In this document: piece after piece, positions 1 through 11,874 of the stretch
Position numbering within the stretch: the first letter of the stretch is position 1
How the letters are laid out: each line of letters opens with the position of its first letter
Assembly: GCF_028707975.1 (NCBI RefSeq)
Contig: NZ_JAQVZX010000002.1
Coordinates: 1 to 64,000, forward strand
Source of the DNA: Syntrophomonas sp.
GTDB lineage: Bacteria; Bacillota; Syntrophomonadia; Syntrophomonadales; Syntrophomonadaceae
Direction of reading: 5' to 3'
Length of the DNA stretch: 64,000 nucleotides
Notes under the pieces: generated by a model
Told to the model about the DNA's origin: nothing
The model's database searches: none
The model's input: the letters and a program-made list of their open reading frames with translations, nothing else
Made by a program: the position numbers and the translations under genes

Positions 1-126
1 CGCTTAGTTATGCAGGATAAACCATGCAAGGCATGCGCCAAGTTTACTTTAGCCGAACCGCCGCTTGCGGAACCGCATGAGCGGTGGTGTGAGAGGACGG
101 GGGTTAGTCACCCCCTCCTACTCGAT
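1..126 (+). mobile_element. 3' end of a group II intron (domain V/VI region); remainder lies upstream of the window
   Basis: gccgaaccgccgcttgcggaaccgcatgagcggtggtgtgagaggacgggggttagtcaccccctcctactcgat matches the typical DV/DVI tail of bacterial group II introns, with an AGCCG motif, a DV-like hairpin and a gggggtta..cccccTCCTA DVI stem with branch region. Confidence 0.8.
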
Positions 127-214
127 TATCGCAGGGACGGTTCTGTTGATATATGATCAGCTTTTGCAGGGAAAAACCGGCTTAATGAAGAAAAGTACTG
201 CAGGAGGTGTAAAC

Positions 215-535
215 TTGAAGGGAAAGGTTAAAGAACTGGATATTGCCCAGAATTTAAAAACTATCGAATGGCTCAAGGCAGAACTGGTGGATTCGATGGC
301 AGCACTCTTCAAAGCTCTACTGCAGAAGGGAAATGATGCTATTCAGGATGCGGCCAGCACCATTATTATTATTACCTATTTGCTGACACGGCGGGTAGGA
401 GTGACTTACTCCGTTTTGGATCAAGCCATTAAAGACAAATTAAGCACCAGCATAAAGGAGTCAGAGGAAACAGGTAGTTGGTCGGGTGATCTTTCCGAAT
501 TATTTAAGTACCTTGAGAGCAAGAAGAGGTGGTAA
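215..535 (+). CDS. MazG-like family protein
   Basis: KELDIAQNLKTIEWLKAELVDSMAALFKALL resembles Firmicute MazG-like proteins next to yybS/rplI. TTG start at 215 after aggaggtg. Confidence 0.75.
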   Translation: MKGKVKELDIAQNLKTIEWLKAELVDSMAALFKALLQKGNDAIQDAASTIIIITYLLTRRVGVTYSVLDQAIKDKLSTSIKESEETGSWSGDLSELFKYLESKKRW

Positions 536-536
536 T

Positions 537-1505
537 TTGTTGGCATTTATCAAGCTTTTCCTTATCAGTTCCCTGGCCCTGTGCTTGACCGCCCTGCTCC
601 CCTCCCTGACCTTTATTATAGCCATTGGCTGGGGTGCGCTGCTTATCAGGGGAAGTTTATCTCTCTCACAGCGCCAGATAGGCTTGATTTACCTGCTAAA
701 CTTCGCCCTGCTCTATGGGATTGCTGGAGCCAGTACCCTGTTTTTTCATGCCGCCTTTTTTGGCTTGCCCGCTCTGGTCATGAGCTGGATGTTAAATCGC
801 CATCAAGGCTATTATACCTCACAGAAATGGGGAGTAGGCGTTGCTATACTAGGGGTTTCATTGTTTTTAGCTGTACTTTATTTGAATAGCGGGCAGATTG
901 CTATGGAGCAAATGGAATCTCAGATAAACAATTATGTGCAGGATTCATTAAATGCCTATGAAGATTCTGGATTTATTAGGTTCTATGAAGCCCAAGGATT
1001 AAGTCGGGCGGAGCTCGAAAAGAGCTTTATGGCCATGACCCGGAGCATAGTCAGGCACTTGCCGGCTCTGTATTATGTTCAGGCTATTTTGGAAGTATTT
1101 TTCATGCTTCTTCTGGCCTCTTTCTTAAGCCGAAAAAGCCCGGATGAGCGTCTAAAAAGGAAAGCCTATACTGAGGAAATGATGCCCTGGCCATTGGTAT
1201 GGGTATTAATTGCGGGTTTGGCATTGTGGTTATGGGGCCGGGATGAGATGGGTTCCCTGTATTATACTGGCTCGAATATTATGGTTGTTATGGCACCGGT
1301 CGCAGTTTATTATGGCCTGGCCGTACTAATGTTTGAACTTAAACGACTTCCTTCTAAAAGCAAAAGCAAGCTATTTGCCACATTGCTTATCATTTTGACT
1401 CTGTTTTTTCCGTTATCAGCCATAATATTCTTAAGCCTGATGGGACTGTTCGACTCCTTGCTTAATTTTAGAAAAATAGCTTTGGAACGGGAGGTTGAAA
1501 AATGA
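537..1505 (+). CDS. YybS-like / DUF2232 integral membrane protein
   Basis: Multi-TM ORF between MazG-like and rplI, the usual yybS context. TTG start near 537 with aagaggtgg upstream. Confidence 0.75.
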   Translation: MLAFIKLFLISSLALCLTALLPSLTFIIAIGWGALLIRGSLSLSQRQIGLIYLLNFALLYGIAGASTLFFHAAFFGLPALVMSWMLNRHQGYYTSQKWGVGVAILGVSLFLAVLYLNSGQIAMEQMESQINNYVQDSLNAYEDSGFIRFYEAQGLSRAELEKSFMAMTRSIVRHLPALYYVQAILEVFFMLLLASFLSRKSPDERLKRKAYTEEMMPWPLVWVLIAGLALWLWGRDEMGSLYYTGSNIMVVMAPVAVYYGLAVLMFELKRLPSKSKSKLFATLLIILTLFFPLSAIIFLSLMGLFDSLLNFRKIALEREVEK

Positions 1506-1948
1506 AAGTGATATTAAAGCAGGATGTAAAAAACTTGGGAAAAGCTGGGGAAATTAAAGAGGTATCCGATGGTTATGCCAGGAACTTTCTGATTCCCCGG
1601 GGTTTTGTGGAGGAAGCTACCAAAGACAAGGTCAAGGAAAACGAAGAAAAAAGGTTAAAGTTGCAACGAAAAATGGATAAGGAATTAAGCGATGCCGAAA
1701 AAATCAAAGATAAGCTACAGGGCAAATCCATAACGGTTAAAGCCCGTGCTGGCGGTGTTGACCGCTTGTTTGGAGCGGTAACTTCGCGGGAAATTTCCGA
1801 GGTTTTACAGCAGGAATTAGGGGTAGCCATCGATAAAAAGAAAATTGAACTGCCCAATCCCATAAAGCAACTGGGAGAATACAAGGTCAAAGTAAAAGTC
1901 TACCCCTCCATGCAAGCGGAAATAAAGGTGATAGTTGCCGCAGAATGA
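1502..1948 (+). CDS. rplI: 50S ribosomal protein L9
   Basis: [35 protein letters not shown] is the L9 signature. Confidence 0.98.
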   Translation: MKVILKQDVKNLGKAGEIKEVSDGYARNFLIPRGFVEEATKDKVKENEEKRLKLQRKMDKELSDAEKIKDKLQGKSITVKARAGGVDRLFGAVTSREISEVLQQELGVAIDKKKIELPNPIKQLGEYKVKVKVYPSMQAEIKVIVAAE

Positions 1949-1964
1949 TGCTAGGAGGATAAAA

Positions 1965-3929
1965 GTGAAGCAGTATTCGGTCACAACTGAGATTAACCAG
2001 GAGTCGGAGCAAAGCCGCGAAATACAATTACACTGGAAAATTGAATGCTTGTACAAAACCCTGGGGAACATCTACGGGACCCAGGGGCTTGTACTGAGGG
2101 CCAGCAAACTGGATGCTATCGATCTGATGGGTTCGCCAGATTTGGAGGAAAGAATAGTAGCCCTCCAAAGGATTCTGCAAGAAGACCCGACCATAAATGA
2201 AATAGAGCCGCCGGGCAATCTGGGACTGGCTCTGGATCGTTTGGAAGAAAGGGTGGCGGAAATTTTCGCCAGAAAGAGCATTGAAGATAAAATTCAACAA
2301 CGCATTCAGGAAAAGATGGATGAAAAATACAGCGAATATATCCGGGATTTGAAATTAGAGGTTTTAAAGGAGCAAAACAGCAGTCCGGAGAACGCCCAGA
2401 CTCTAAAAAAACTGGGCAGGCTGGAGAAAATGGAGCATAGCAATCTCAGTTGCTCAGCTCTGGATATTCTCCGACCATCCTGCCGGGAGGATATAATTGG
2501 GCAGGGGAAAGCCCTTAGTTCGATAATATCCAAGCTTAACAATCCCTATCCCCAACATATTCTGCTCTACGGCCCTCCCGGGGTGGGCAAAACCAGCTGT
2601 GCCCGCCTGGCCCTGGAAATGGTCAAAGGCCAGAAAGGGAACCCGTTTAAAGAAGATGCTCCGTTTATTGAAGTTGACGGAACTACCTTGCGTTGGGATC
2701 CGCGTGAATCCACCAATCCGCTTCTGGGCTCGGTACACGATCCCATATACCAGGGAGCCAAAAAAGAACTGGCGGAAGAAGGCATTCCGGAACCCAAGCT
2801 GGGTCTGGTATCTGATGCCCATGGCGGTATTCTCTTTATTGATGAATTGGGGGAAATGGATCCATTGCTGCAAAACAAACTATTGAAAGTCCTGGAAGAT
2901 AAGCGGGTATTTTTTGAATCCTCCTATTATGACCCCCATAATGAGAGGATTCCCCAGTACATAAAACAGCTTTTTGAAAAAGGGGTGCCAGCAGATTTCA
3001 TATTGATAGGAGCTACCACGAAAAGCAAGGAAGAAATCAACCCGGCTTTCAGATCCCGTTGTATGGAAGTTTTTTTTGAACCGCTTAGAGCCGATCATAT
3101 CCGACAGATGGTAGTAAAATCAGCGCAAAAGCTTAAAATAAGCATTGAAGCCGGGGTTGCCGATATTACCGCTGATTATACCAGTGAGGGGCGCGGGGCC
3201 AATAAGATTCTGGTTGATGCCTATGCTCTGGCAGTAAACGAAGGCAGCGAAGAGGAAACCCCGCTGGAAGTGCAGTGCCAGCATGTATACCAGGCCATTC
3301 GCAACAGCCGCATCACTCCCAGGATACTAAGCCGGGCCTCTGACCGCAGCGAAGTTGGCAAGATTTTTGGTGTAGGGGTTTCCGGCTACCAGGCCAGCTT
3401 GATAGAATTGGAGGCCATAGCCTTCCCGGCTGAAGAGCGTGGGAAAGGGAATATTCGTTTCAATGACACCGCCGGTTCCATGGCCCGGGATTCCCTTTTT
3501 AATGCCACCTCTTTGTTTAGAAAAGAAACCGGGGAAAACCTGAAGAATTATGACCTGCATATAAACATAGTGGGTGGAGGCAATGTGGACGGACCGTCAG
3601 CCGGAGCCGCCATCTACCTGGCCATATTGAGTGCGATAAAGGGAAGGGCTCTGCGCCAGGATGTAGCCATTACTGGTGAAGTATCCATACAGGGCCGCGT
3701 CAAAGCTGTGGGAGGGATTTATGAAAAAATCTCCGGTGCCCGCCAGGCGGGGATAAAAAAACTGCTCATTCCCCGGGAAAACCTGAAGGATGTTCCCGAA
3801 GACATAAAGGGCTTGAAGATTATTGCCATTAGTTACATAAAGGAAGCATACTCCCATGTTTTTAGCCCAAGCAATGAAGAATCCGGCGGCGAATTGCCCC
3901 TATATAAGCTTATGGGTATGGTGGATTAA
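1965..3929 (+). CDS. lonC: Lon-family ATP-dependent protease, LonC/LonB-like
   Basis: Walker A GPPGVGKT, Walker B GGILFIDELGEM, Lon catalytic DGPSAGAAIYLA and downstream Lys. GTG start at 1965 after aggagg. Confidence 0.88.
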   Translation: MKQYSVTTEINQESEQSREIQLHWKIECLYKTLGNIYGTQGLVLRASKLDAIDLMGSPDLEERIVALQRILQEDPTINEIEPPGNLGLALDRLEERVAEIFARKSIEDKIQQRIQEKMDEKYSEYIRDLKLEVLKEQNSSPENAQTLKKLGRLEKMEHSNLSCSALDILRPSCREDIIGQGKALSSIISKLNNPYPQHILLYGPPGVGKTSCARLALEMVKGQKGNPFKEDAPFIEVDGTTLRWDPRESTNPLLGSVHDPIYQGAKKELAEEGIPEPKLGLVSDAHGGILFIDELGEMDPLLQNKLLKVLEDKRVFFESSYYDPHNERIPQYIKQLFEKGVPADFILIGATTKSKEEINPAFRSRCMEVFFEPLRADHIRQMVVKSAQKLKISIEAGVADITADYTSEGRGANKILVDAYALAVNEGSEEETPLEVQCQHVYQAIRNSRITPRILSRASDRSEVGKIFGVGVSGYQASLIELEAIAFPAEERGKGNIRFNDTAGSMARDSLFNATSLFRKETGENLKNYDLHINIVGGGNVDGPSAGAAIYLAILSAIKGRALRQDVAITGEVSIQGRVKAVGGIYEKISGARQAGIKKLLIPRENLKDVPEDIKGLKIIAISYIKEAYSHVFSPSNEESGGELPLYKLMGMVD

Positions 3930-4012
3930 CTCCCCCTTTTTTTGGGCCGAAGGTACCGTCTTATGGGGAGATGCCTTAAGTTGACACACCCTGGTGCTTC
4001 TGCTAATATTAG

Positions 4013-5341
<1,329 letters not shown>

Positions 5342-5382
5342 TTGAACTGCTAAGAAAAAAATGATAAAATTCATCACATAAA

Positions 5383-5457
5383 GGGCGCGTAACTCAGCGG
5401 GAGAGTGCTACCTTCACACGGTAGAAGTCGTGGGTTCGAAACCCTCCGCGCCCACCA
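5383..5457 (+). tRNA. tRNA-Val (anticodon CAC), CCA encoded
   Basis: Cloverleaf gggcgcg...ctaccTTCACACggtag...ggttcgaaacc...cgcgcccacca. Confidence 0.93.
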
Positions 5458-5474
5458 TAAGAAGTAAAGTAATA

Positions 5475-5505
5475 GCGGGGGTTGCAGGCCCCCGCTAGTT
5501 TTATA
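5475..5505 (+). terminator. Rho-independent terminator after tRNA-Val
   Basis: agcgggggttgcaggcccccgct followed by agttttatatttt. Confidence 0.75.
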
Positions 5506-5526
5506 TTTTAAGTGGATTTTGCCATT

Positions 5527-5557
5527 TGCCCACAAAATTGCCCACAAGTTAGAACCA
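5527..5557 (+). repeat. 31-bp direct repeat, copy 1, upstream of fic
   Basis: tgcccacaaaattgcccacaagttagaacca; second copy at 6864 differs at 2 positions. Confidence 0.8.
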
Positions 5558-5736
5558 CTTTGTTATCATCTCATAAATAATTTATAAAATTCCGATTATA
5601 ACGATTTGTAAATAGGTTTATTTGCATCAATGAATATAAAGATTGCGTTGTTTTCAAAATAGGCTTAAAATGAAAATAAAGAACTTCAAACTCTTTTTTA
5701 TTAGTTTTCATGCAAATAAGAGAGGGGTAAATTAAA

Positions 5737-6855
5737 ATGCGGGCTGGAACATATATTCGTCAGATAGAGAGTTACAAAGCTTTTATTCCCAATAGGTTAC
5801 CACCAGACCCTATAAACATAGACTGGGAAATACAGGAATTATTGTCTAAAGCAGATCGAGCCTTAGGTAGACTGGATGGTATTACAGAAATTTTACCAAA
5901 TCCCGATTTATTTGTAACAATGTATATAAGACAGGAAGCTGTATTATCAAGTCAGATAGAGGGTACACAAGCATCTTTAGTAGATGTACTTGAATATGAA
6001 AGTAAAAATCAAAGGGGCCAAATTAAAGACGTTTCTGAAGTATTAAACTATATTAATGCTATTAATTATGGTCTAGAGCGATTACAAGTTTTGCCCCTAT
6101 CATTAAGACTAATGAAAGAGATTCATGCTAGATTACTCGATAATACCCGCGGTTCGAATAAGAATCCGGGTGAATTTAGAACTAGCCAAAATTGGATAGG
6201 TGAGCCTGGATGTATGCTTAAAGATGCTATTTTTGTTCCACCACCGGTAAATGATATGAATAAGGCAATGGGCGATCTCGAATTGTTTTTACATAATAAT
6301 GAGCTAAAAATGCCTTTATTAATTAAAGTAGGACTGGCACATGCTCAATTTGAGACTATACACCCTTTTCTGGATGGAAATGGTCGTATGGGACGGTTAT
6401 TAATCACGTTTTTGTTATGTAGTATGGGTGTATTAAAGCGACCTTTATTATATCTATCTTATTACTTTAAGAAACATCGTAAATACTATTATGAACGCTT
6501 ACAATCTATAAGAGACAATGATTCATGGGAAGAATGGCTGAAGTTCTTCTTGACCGGTGTTCATGAAGTTTCTCAGGAAGCAACCGACAAAGCTAGGCTA
6601 ATAATTCGTATGAGAGAGGACCACAGAGCTAAAGTCAACGGGTTAGGTACATACTCTTTGCCACTATTAGAATACCTTTACGAGAACCCTATAATTACTG
6701 TCAATAATATCAAAGATGAGTTTAATATCAATTACTCAACAGCAAATCGTTTGACCAACTCTTTTGAACAAGTAGGGATATTAGTTAATATAAGCGGGAC
6801 ATCTAGAAATCGTCAATATGCTTATAAAGACTATCTTGATCTGTTTAAAGATTAA
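5737..6855 (+). CDS. Fic family protein (Fic/DOC domain, winged-helix C-terminus)
   Basis: HPFLDGNGRMGRLLITFLL Fic motif; SSQIEGTQAS inhibitory-helix-like region. Confidence 0.92.
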   Translation: MRAGTYIRQIESYKAFIPNRLPPDPINIDWEIQELLSKADRALGRLDGITEILPNPDLFVTMYIRQEAVLSSQIEGTQASLVDVLEYESKNQRGQIKDVSEVLNYINAINYGLERLQVLPLSLRLMKEIHARLLDNTRGSNKNPGEFRTSQNWIGEPGCMLKDAIFVPPPVNDMNKAMGDLELFLHNNELKMPLLIKVGLAHAQFETIHPFLDGNGRMGRLLITFLLCSMGVLKRPLLYLSYYFKKHRKYYYERLQSIRDNDSWEEWLKFFLTGVHEVSQEATDKARLIIRMREDHRAKVNGLGTYSLPLLEYLYENPIITVNNIKDEFNINYSTANRLTNSFEQVGILVNISGTSRNRQYAYKDYLDLFKD

Positions 6856-6863
6856 TAAAAAGT

Positions 6864-6894
6864 TGCCAACAAAATTGCCAACAAGTTAGAACCA
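6864..6894 (+). repeat. 31-bp direct repeat, copy 2, downstream of fic
   Basis: tgccaacaaaattgccaacaagttagaacca. Confidence 0.8.
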
Positions 6895-6941
6895 AAGGGT
6901 GTTTCTTATTTGTTTAAACATTATTTATGGGTCTATACCCG

Positions 6942-9900
6942 TTATTCGTCTGACATGGTAGCCTTCATTTGCTCATTTAAAAAACTCTTTATTTCCTCAA
7001 AGACTGCAGTTATATTTTCTAAGGTATCGGGGGTATGGCCGCTATCAGGTAGATAGAGTACCTGGGGCGTATTCCCTGCTTCTGTGAGCTCTTTGATGGC
7101 CCTTATATTTTGACTGGGATATACGGCATCATCTTGGCCGGCGTAGATAATTAAAATTGGGGATTTGAGTTTATCGGCGTAGCTTGACGGAGACAATACT
7201 TGGGCCAGCTCAGTACCAGGTTCAGGTGCAGAACATCTATGATAATCTGGAACAGGATCATCTTCTATTAATTCAAGCCCCAAATCCGTCCAGTCCCATA
7301 CGCCCATCAGAGAAATGACCGCTTTGTAGGCATCTGGATGAACTGCTGCTTGATAAAAGGAAATATATCCTCCGTAGGAGTGTCCCATAATTCCAATGCA
7401 TTCAGGATCTGCAATGCCGTTATTTATAGCCCAATTAACACTTTCGAAAACATCTTGTTGGGCTAGCAGCATATTTTGACTGGCTGAATCGGTGTATTCG
7501 TTACCATATCCGATGGAAAAGCGGAAATCAACAGACAATACCCCAATATCAAGGTTTGAAACCAACAAGGCATATTCGTTTGGGGTCCACACATATCTGG
7601 CTTGAGGTCCACCATGGACATTTACTATTAATGGTAGATTGCGCGGACTTTTGCCCAGTGGCAAGGTCAGATATCCAAATACGGTTTGACCATCACTTGC
7701 TTTGAAAGATACTGGATAGGTATGCCCAACATCCTTTACCGGTATATCCGATGACAAAAGAAGGGTATCCTTCCTGCTTTCAACATTATACAGCCTGTAA
7801 CTGCCATAATCGCGGTCATCCCGGTGCAGCAATACCAAATAGTCAAAGTCCGGACTAATGGCCACCGGGAACTGGTTTTCTCCCAAATCTGCCCGGACAT
7901 TATCCATGATGCTGGCCATTTCATCCCTTAAGCATACCAAGCGGGTTTTATCATCAATATATATAGCAGTTAAAAGTTCACCTGTTTCCGGATTTTTCAA
8001 GCTAACAACCGGAGTGCCCGCAAGTACCGAGATCAGTTCTACGGCTACATCAGCATGAGGATTATGGTAGATCAATTCTCTGCTCATGGTTTTTGGGTCA
8101 ACTTGATAAAGGCTGGCATAATTATCATAGAAATTGGTTTTCACAATCATTTTTGTATTATCTGCGGTAAAGCCGATAATTTCATAATCCCGGGTTAAAG
8201 ACAAGTCGAATTCTATCAAACGCTTCCATGGCTTTTCCGGGCTCTCCCGGTAAAGAATATATTTATCAGTAACATAATTTCTGCGTTTGGAAAGCTCAAT
8301 GGAAACAGCTCGTAAAACCTGGGAATTATCATAGATATTTATTGCGCTTTCGCCATCCTGGGCAGGGTACTCCTCTTTGGGAGAACCGTTACTCGGAACC
8401 TGATCAGACTTGCTTGCGTCTGATACAGTTATAGCTTTCAGCTCCCCTCTTTCTGTATACCATAGAACCTGACCGTCATCAGAAAATATAAATTCAGGAT
8501 AGGTATAAGTGGAGTTTGAAATATAGTAATTTATCAAGTTCAATTGTTCGGCGGGCTTTTCCGCCTCAAGTCTTTCATACCAGGCATTACGCGCGTTGAT
8601 CATCATCTGAAGAGCAGTATTTGCCGTGATTTTAATGTTTTCTTCCTGTATGGTTTTATCATTCTCAGAAATAATGCCATATTCTTTTGCCAGTTGTAGC
8701 AAATCAGCGTCTGGGGGGATGGGGACATAGGTCATTCGCAAAAGTGAATAAAGAATATCATCCCGATAAACTTCTCCTCTGGGTTCGTCTTTTATGAAGC
8801 CCTGTTTTTTGGCAATATAACCAGGGTCCTCTCCCTGCTCAAATGTAATATAAGGAATGGCCATCTTAAGAAAGCTTTCCATGTCTATAAATGAGTCTGG
8901 GGTTTGTTTATCACCCCCACCACTGCTTCCAGAGGCTGCGCCAGCAGCGGTTTGTTCTGCCTGGGCTAGGGCCTGGTCAAGCTTATAGGTCAGAAGGTCA
9001 CGGCCGGGGTCAGCCCCCTGTTCTTGGCTCCCACTGCCGGTTTGGCCTGCTTCCTGCTGGCTCTGCATCTCAGCGGCGCGTTCTCCTAACCAGCTGCGCT
9101 GCTGAGTCCAGCCGCGCGCTTCAGATGGGCTCATGAGGTGGGGAAGCGATGGCGGTCTGCTGTCACTACCACTCACGGAACTTTGTCCGGGGGATAGGTT
9201 TCGGGTCACACCGCCGCTGGTTAAGCTCGCTTCTCCCTGTAACAGGCTCATGCTGCCGCTGCTGCTGCTCGTATGATTGCTCCAGAAGCTACCATGGATA
9301 GCGGTTACTCCCCAGGGCATAGCTATTTTTATCTTGTCTTTTTTCTTATCGGCGGTTTTATACCAGGGCTGGGGGCTTGATTGAGCCGCCGCCAGCTTAG
9401 AGTGATTATCCCGACTGGCTATTTTGCTGAATTTATTATCGGCTATGCTTTCTTCGTCAATATCTTTGCTGCTGACGGTATACTTACTGGCCAGGGCGCC
9501 AAACACTTGGCCCCTAGTCAGTTCTATTTCCAGCTTGTCTACTGCCGTTCCAGGTTCTCCGCCTTTTACTATATAGGCTCGGCCGCTGGCAGTTTTAATT
9601 ATAAGCTGACTATTAGGTTTCAATAGTATACCGCTTCCGTCGGGATAGTTTATTTCGGCTTCTCCATCATTGGCGGTTATTAAGGTATCTCCTGCTCTTA
9701 CCGTAGTAGTTGTGTTTAGGGGTTGAGTTTTTTCACTGCCATCTCTTTTAAGCTTTACAGTTCCGGTTTTTATTATTAGTTGACCGGTGAGTTCCTGCCG
9801 GTTCAAGTCGGGGGCTTTGGTTAAGAGCAGGCTCAAGGACCGGGTCAGGTCTCCCCGGTTAAATGCCTGGTCGGGTTTAAAGGTATTGTTTTCGGTATCT

Positions 9901-10442
9901 ATCATGCCTGCCGCTATGGCAGTAGCTATAGCGGCTGCCGCCCAATGGTTGGGGTCTACATCCTGTAATTGGGGCAATTCGGCCTCGGTTAGGCTCTGCT
10001 CGCTTAAACGCAAAAGAAGGCTTATTCCCTGAGCCCTGGTCAGGATTTCATCGGGATGAAAGCTGCCATCCGGGAAACCAGCTATGTATTTTGCTGCTAC
10101 TGCGGAATTAATATAATTTGCTGCCCAGTGGGATGAGTCTATATCACTAAAGCTGCTGTTGCCAGGCTTAGCTTTTTGTCCTGACACCTTGCTTACTAAT
10201 ACTGCTGCTTGAGCTCGGGTTAAACCCTCACTTGGATGAAAACTGCCATCGGGGAATCCGCTGATAATGTCCCGTTTGGCCATATAGTTTATATATACAA
10301 GATTGGCATCACTACTGCTAACATCATAGAATGCTGTGACGATTGCCTCTTGCTGCGGAGCAGCTGTAGCAATTCCCGTTAGTATTAACAGGAGCAAGAA
10401 AGTAAAACTGTAGATAAAAATATTCTTCAATGATTTTGACAT
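6942..10442 (-). CDS. SLH-domain (x3) + FecR-like + prolyl oligopeptidase (S9) surface protein
   Basis: SLH repeats (DIISGFPDGSFHPSEGLTRAQA; KYIAGFPDGSFHPDEILTRAQ; third degenerate). FecR-like VRAGDTLITANDGEAEINYPDGSGILLKPNSQL. S9 GHSYGGY plus Asp/His triad region. ATG at 10442 with aaagga SD. Confidence 0.85.
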   Translation of the reverse strand: MSKSLKNIFIYSFTFLLLLILTGIATAAPQQEAIVTAFYDVSSSDANLVYINYMAKRDIISGFPDGSFHPSEGLTRAQAAVLVSKVSGQKAKPGNSSFSDIDSSHWAANYINSAVAAKYIAGFPDGSFHPDEILTRAQGISLLLRLSEQSLTEAELPQLQDVDPNHWAAAAIATAIAAGMIDTENNTFKPDQAFNRGDLTRSLSLLLTKAPDLNRQELTGQLIIKTGTVKLKRDGSEKTQPLNTTTTVRAGDTLITANDGEAEINYPDGSGILLKPNSQLIIKTASGRAYIVKGGEPGTAVDKLEIELTRGQVFGALASKYTVSSKDIDEESIADNKFSKIASRDNHSKLAAAQSSPQPWYKTADKKKDKIKIAMPWGVTAIHGSFWSNHTSSSSGSMSLLQGEASLTSGGVTRNLSPGQSSVSGSDSRPPSLPHLMSPSEARGWTQQRSWLGERAAEMQSQQEAGQTGSGSQEQGADPGRDLLTYKLDQALAQAEQTAAGAASGSSGGGDKQTPDSFIDMESFLKMAIPYITFEQGEDPGYIAKKQGFIKDEPRGEVYRDDILYSLLRMTYVPIPPDADLLQLAKEYGIISENDKTIQEENIKITANTALQMMINARNAWYERLEAEKPAEQLNLINYYISNSTYTYPEFIFSDDGQVLWYTERGELKAITVSDASKSDQVPSNGSPKEEYPAQDGESAINIYDNSQVLRAVSIELSKRRNYVTDKYILYRESPEKPWKRLIEFDLSLTRDYEIIGFTADNTKMIVKTNFYDNYASLYQVDPKTMSRELIYHNPHADVAVELISVLAGTPVVSLKNPETGELLTAIYIDDKTRLVCLRDEMASIMDNVRADLGENQFPVAISPDFDYLVLLHRDDRDYGSYRLYNVESRKDTLLLSSDIPVKDVGHTYPVSFKASDGQTVFGYLTLPLGKSPRNLPLIVNVHGGPQARYVWTPNEYALLVSNLDIGVLSVDFRFSIGYGNEYTDSASQNMLLAQQDVFESVNWAINNGIADPECIGIMGHSYGGYISFYQAAVHPDAYKAVISLMGVWDWTDLGLELIEDDPVPDYHRCSAPEPGTELAQVLSPSSYADKLKSPILIIYAGQDDAVYPSQNIRAIKELTEAGNTPQVLYLPDSGHTPDTLENITAVFEEIKSFLNEQMKATMSDE

Positions 10443-10660
10443 TATACATATCCTTTCTAAATGTGATATTTGCATCTATATCCGAACAATTCCTGTGATA
10501 AACCTTATTCTTTCCCTAAAGAGATAATCCTGCTACGAAGATTATAATTTTTTAGGATTAACAAACAACTCTACTTATGCTGCCGGGGATTGCTACAATC
10601 ATAAACCGAGGTTGATATCTATTATCTTATTCCCAGCCAATACTCAATCGAAAATAGTTT

Positions 10661-10683
10661 GGTGGCGTTAGCCGCCTTTTTTA
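10661..10683 (+). terminator. terminator-like hairpin in intergenic region
   Basis: ggtggcgttagccgccttttttat. Confidence 0.55.
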
Positions 10684-10973
10684 TGAGCTGTGCAAACACT
10701 AAAAATCAGATTGATGTGGGGCTACCTATCGCTGTGGAATGCGGGAATGGGAAATAAAGTTATTTCAAGTTGTGGTATGATTTATCCATTGACCCTTTTA
10801 TAATCCGGGGTATTATAGAAAGGGGATTATTATTTTTTCCATGAATAAACCAAAACTTTTGGGTACCAAGCATCTTATAGGTTTACAGGTAAGTTTAAGG
10901 GGAAATCAGCTCCAGTGCGGTATCTGATTTTCAGGGTTTTTGGGTAAATTTGGCCATGAAGATTTAAAGGGGG

Positions 10974-11840
10974 TTGCTATTGGTGATTAGTAAAATGAAG
11001 AACAAGTCAAGCCTATGGACCATTATAGTGCTGGCGGTGCTGGCTTGTGCACTATTGGTGCTGCCGGCAATGGCAGAAGGTGATGGCGATGGTAGCGGCG
11101 GAGGCAAGGGTGTCCCGCTGGGACTGGCCTCATCTAATCCTGCGGATGGACAGAAGGATGTTCCAGTAAAGGGAGACATACAACTTACTTTTAACAAGAA
11201 TGTAATATTTTTAGGGATAAGGGAGGCCAATAAAACCTGTTTTTCACTGTTCTCTGCTGATGGCAGCAAGGTGCCGATTGAAGTAATAATGGCTGATGAC
11301 CAGCTGGAATTCGAAAAAAGAAGGGATATTGCGCTGCGACCTTTAGAAGAGCTTAATCCGGGAACGGCCTATGTGGTAAGAATTTCACCCCAGTTGCAGG
11401 CGAAAAATGGTACCAGTCTGGATCATGAGGTAACGGTCAATTTCGTTACCGCAGGAAAGGCTGCGGCTGTCGAAAAGCCGGTGAGTGAACCGGTGGTTGA
11501 AAAAAATCCGGCTGAGGTAAAAAAACCAGCAGCCAATCTGACAGATAATGCTGGAGTAAGCTCTGGAGATAGCCAAGCAGCGACGGAACCGGTTGCGGAG
11601 ACTGAGAATAAAGCGCCAGCAGCAGAAAATAGCGGCAAGACGGTAAGCGAGGATAATAAAGAGGTAAAAAGCGAAGAGAACAGGACAGTAAAGGAGCCAA
11701 CAGAATCCGCCGATAAAGCGCCGCTTAAAGAAACAGAGGAAGCTGATAAGAGTCCTTTTCCAGTTTATGCAGCTATAGCCGGAGTGGTATTGGTGGCCGG
11801 AGCGGGATATATCTTTTATAGAAGAGGAAAAATGAAATAG
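10974..11840 (+). CDS. secreted/membrane-anchored protein with SbsA Ig-like (Big_5) domain, C-terminal TM
   Basis: SSNPADGQKDVPVKGDIQLTFNKNVIF Big_5 pattern; hydrophobic C-terminus followed by RRGKMK. Start could be TTG 10974 or a later codon. Confidence 0.7.
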   Translation: MLLVISKMKNKSSLWTIIVLAVLACALLVLPAMAEGDGDGSGGGKGVPLGLASSNPADGQKDVPVKGDIQLTFNKNVIFLGIREANKTCFSLFSADGSKVPIEVIMADDQLEFEKRRDIALRPLEELNPGTAYVVRISPQLQAKNGTSLDHEVTVNFVTAGKAAAVEKPVSEPVVEKNPAEVKKPAANLTDNAGVSSGDSQAATEPVAETENKAPAAENSGKTVSEDNKEVKSEENRTVKEPTESADKAPLKETEEADKSPFPVYAAIAGVVLVAGAGYIFYRRGKMK

Positions 11841-11874
11841 AGGGGTAGAATAAGAAGAAGGGAACACAATTAAG

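Noticed and set aside
2454-2878. Overlapping minus-strand ORFs opposite lonC (139 aa and 103 aa)
   Set aside because: Shadow ORFs of a strongly conserved coding region.
10480-10973. Possible riboswitch upstream of the Big_5/BtuF-like genes, near the 10661 terminator
   Set aside because: I could not match any known aptamer core (cobalamin, c-di-GMP or Moco consensus) by eye.
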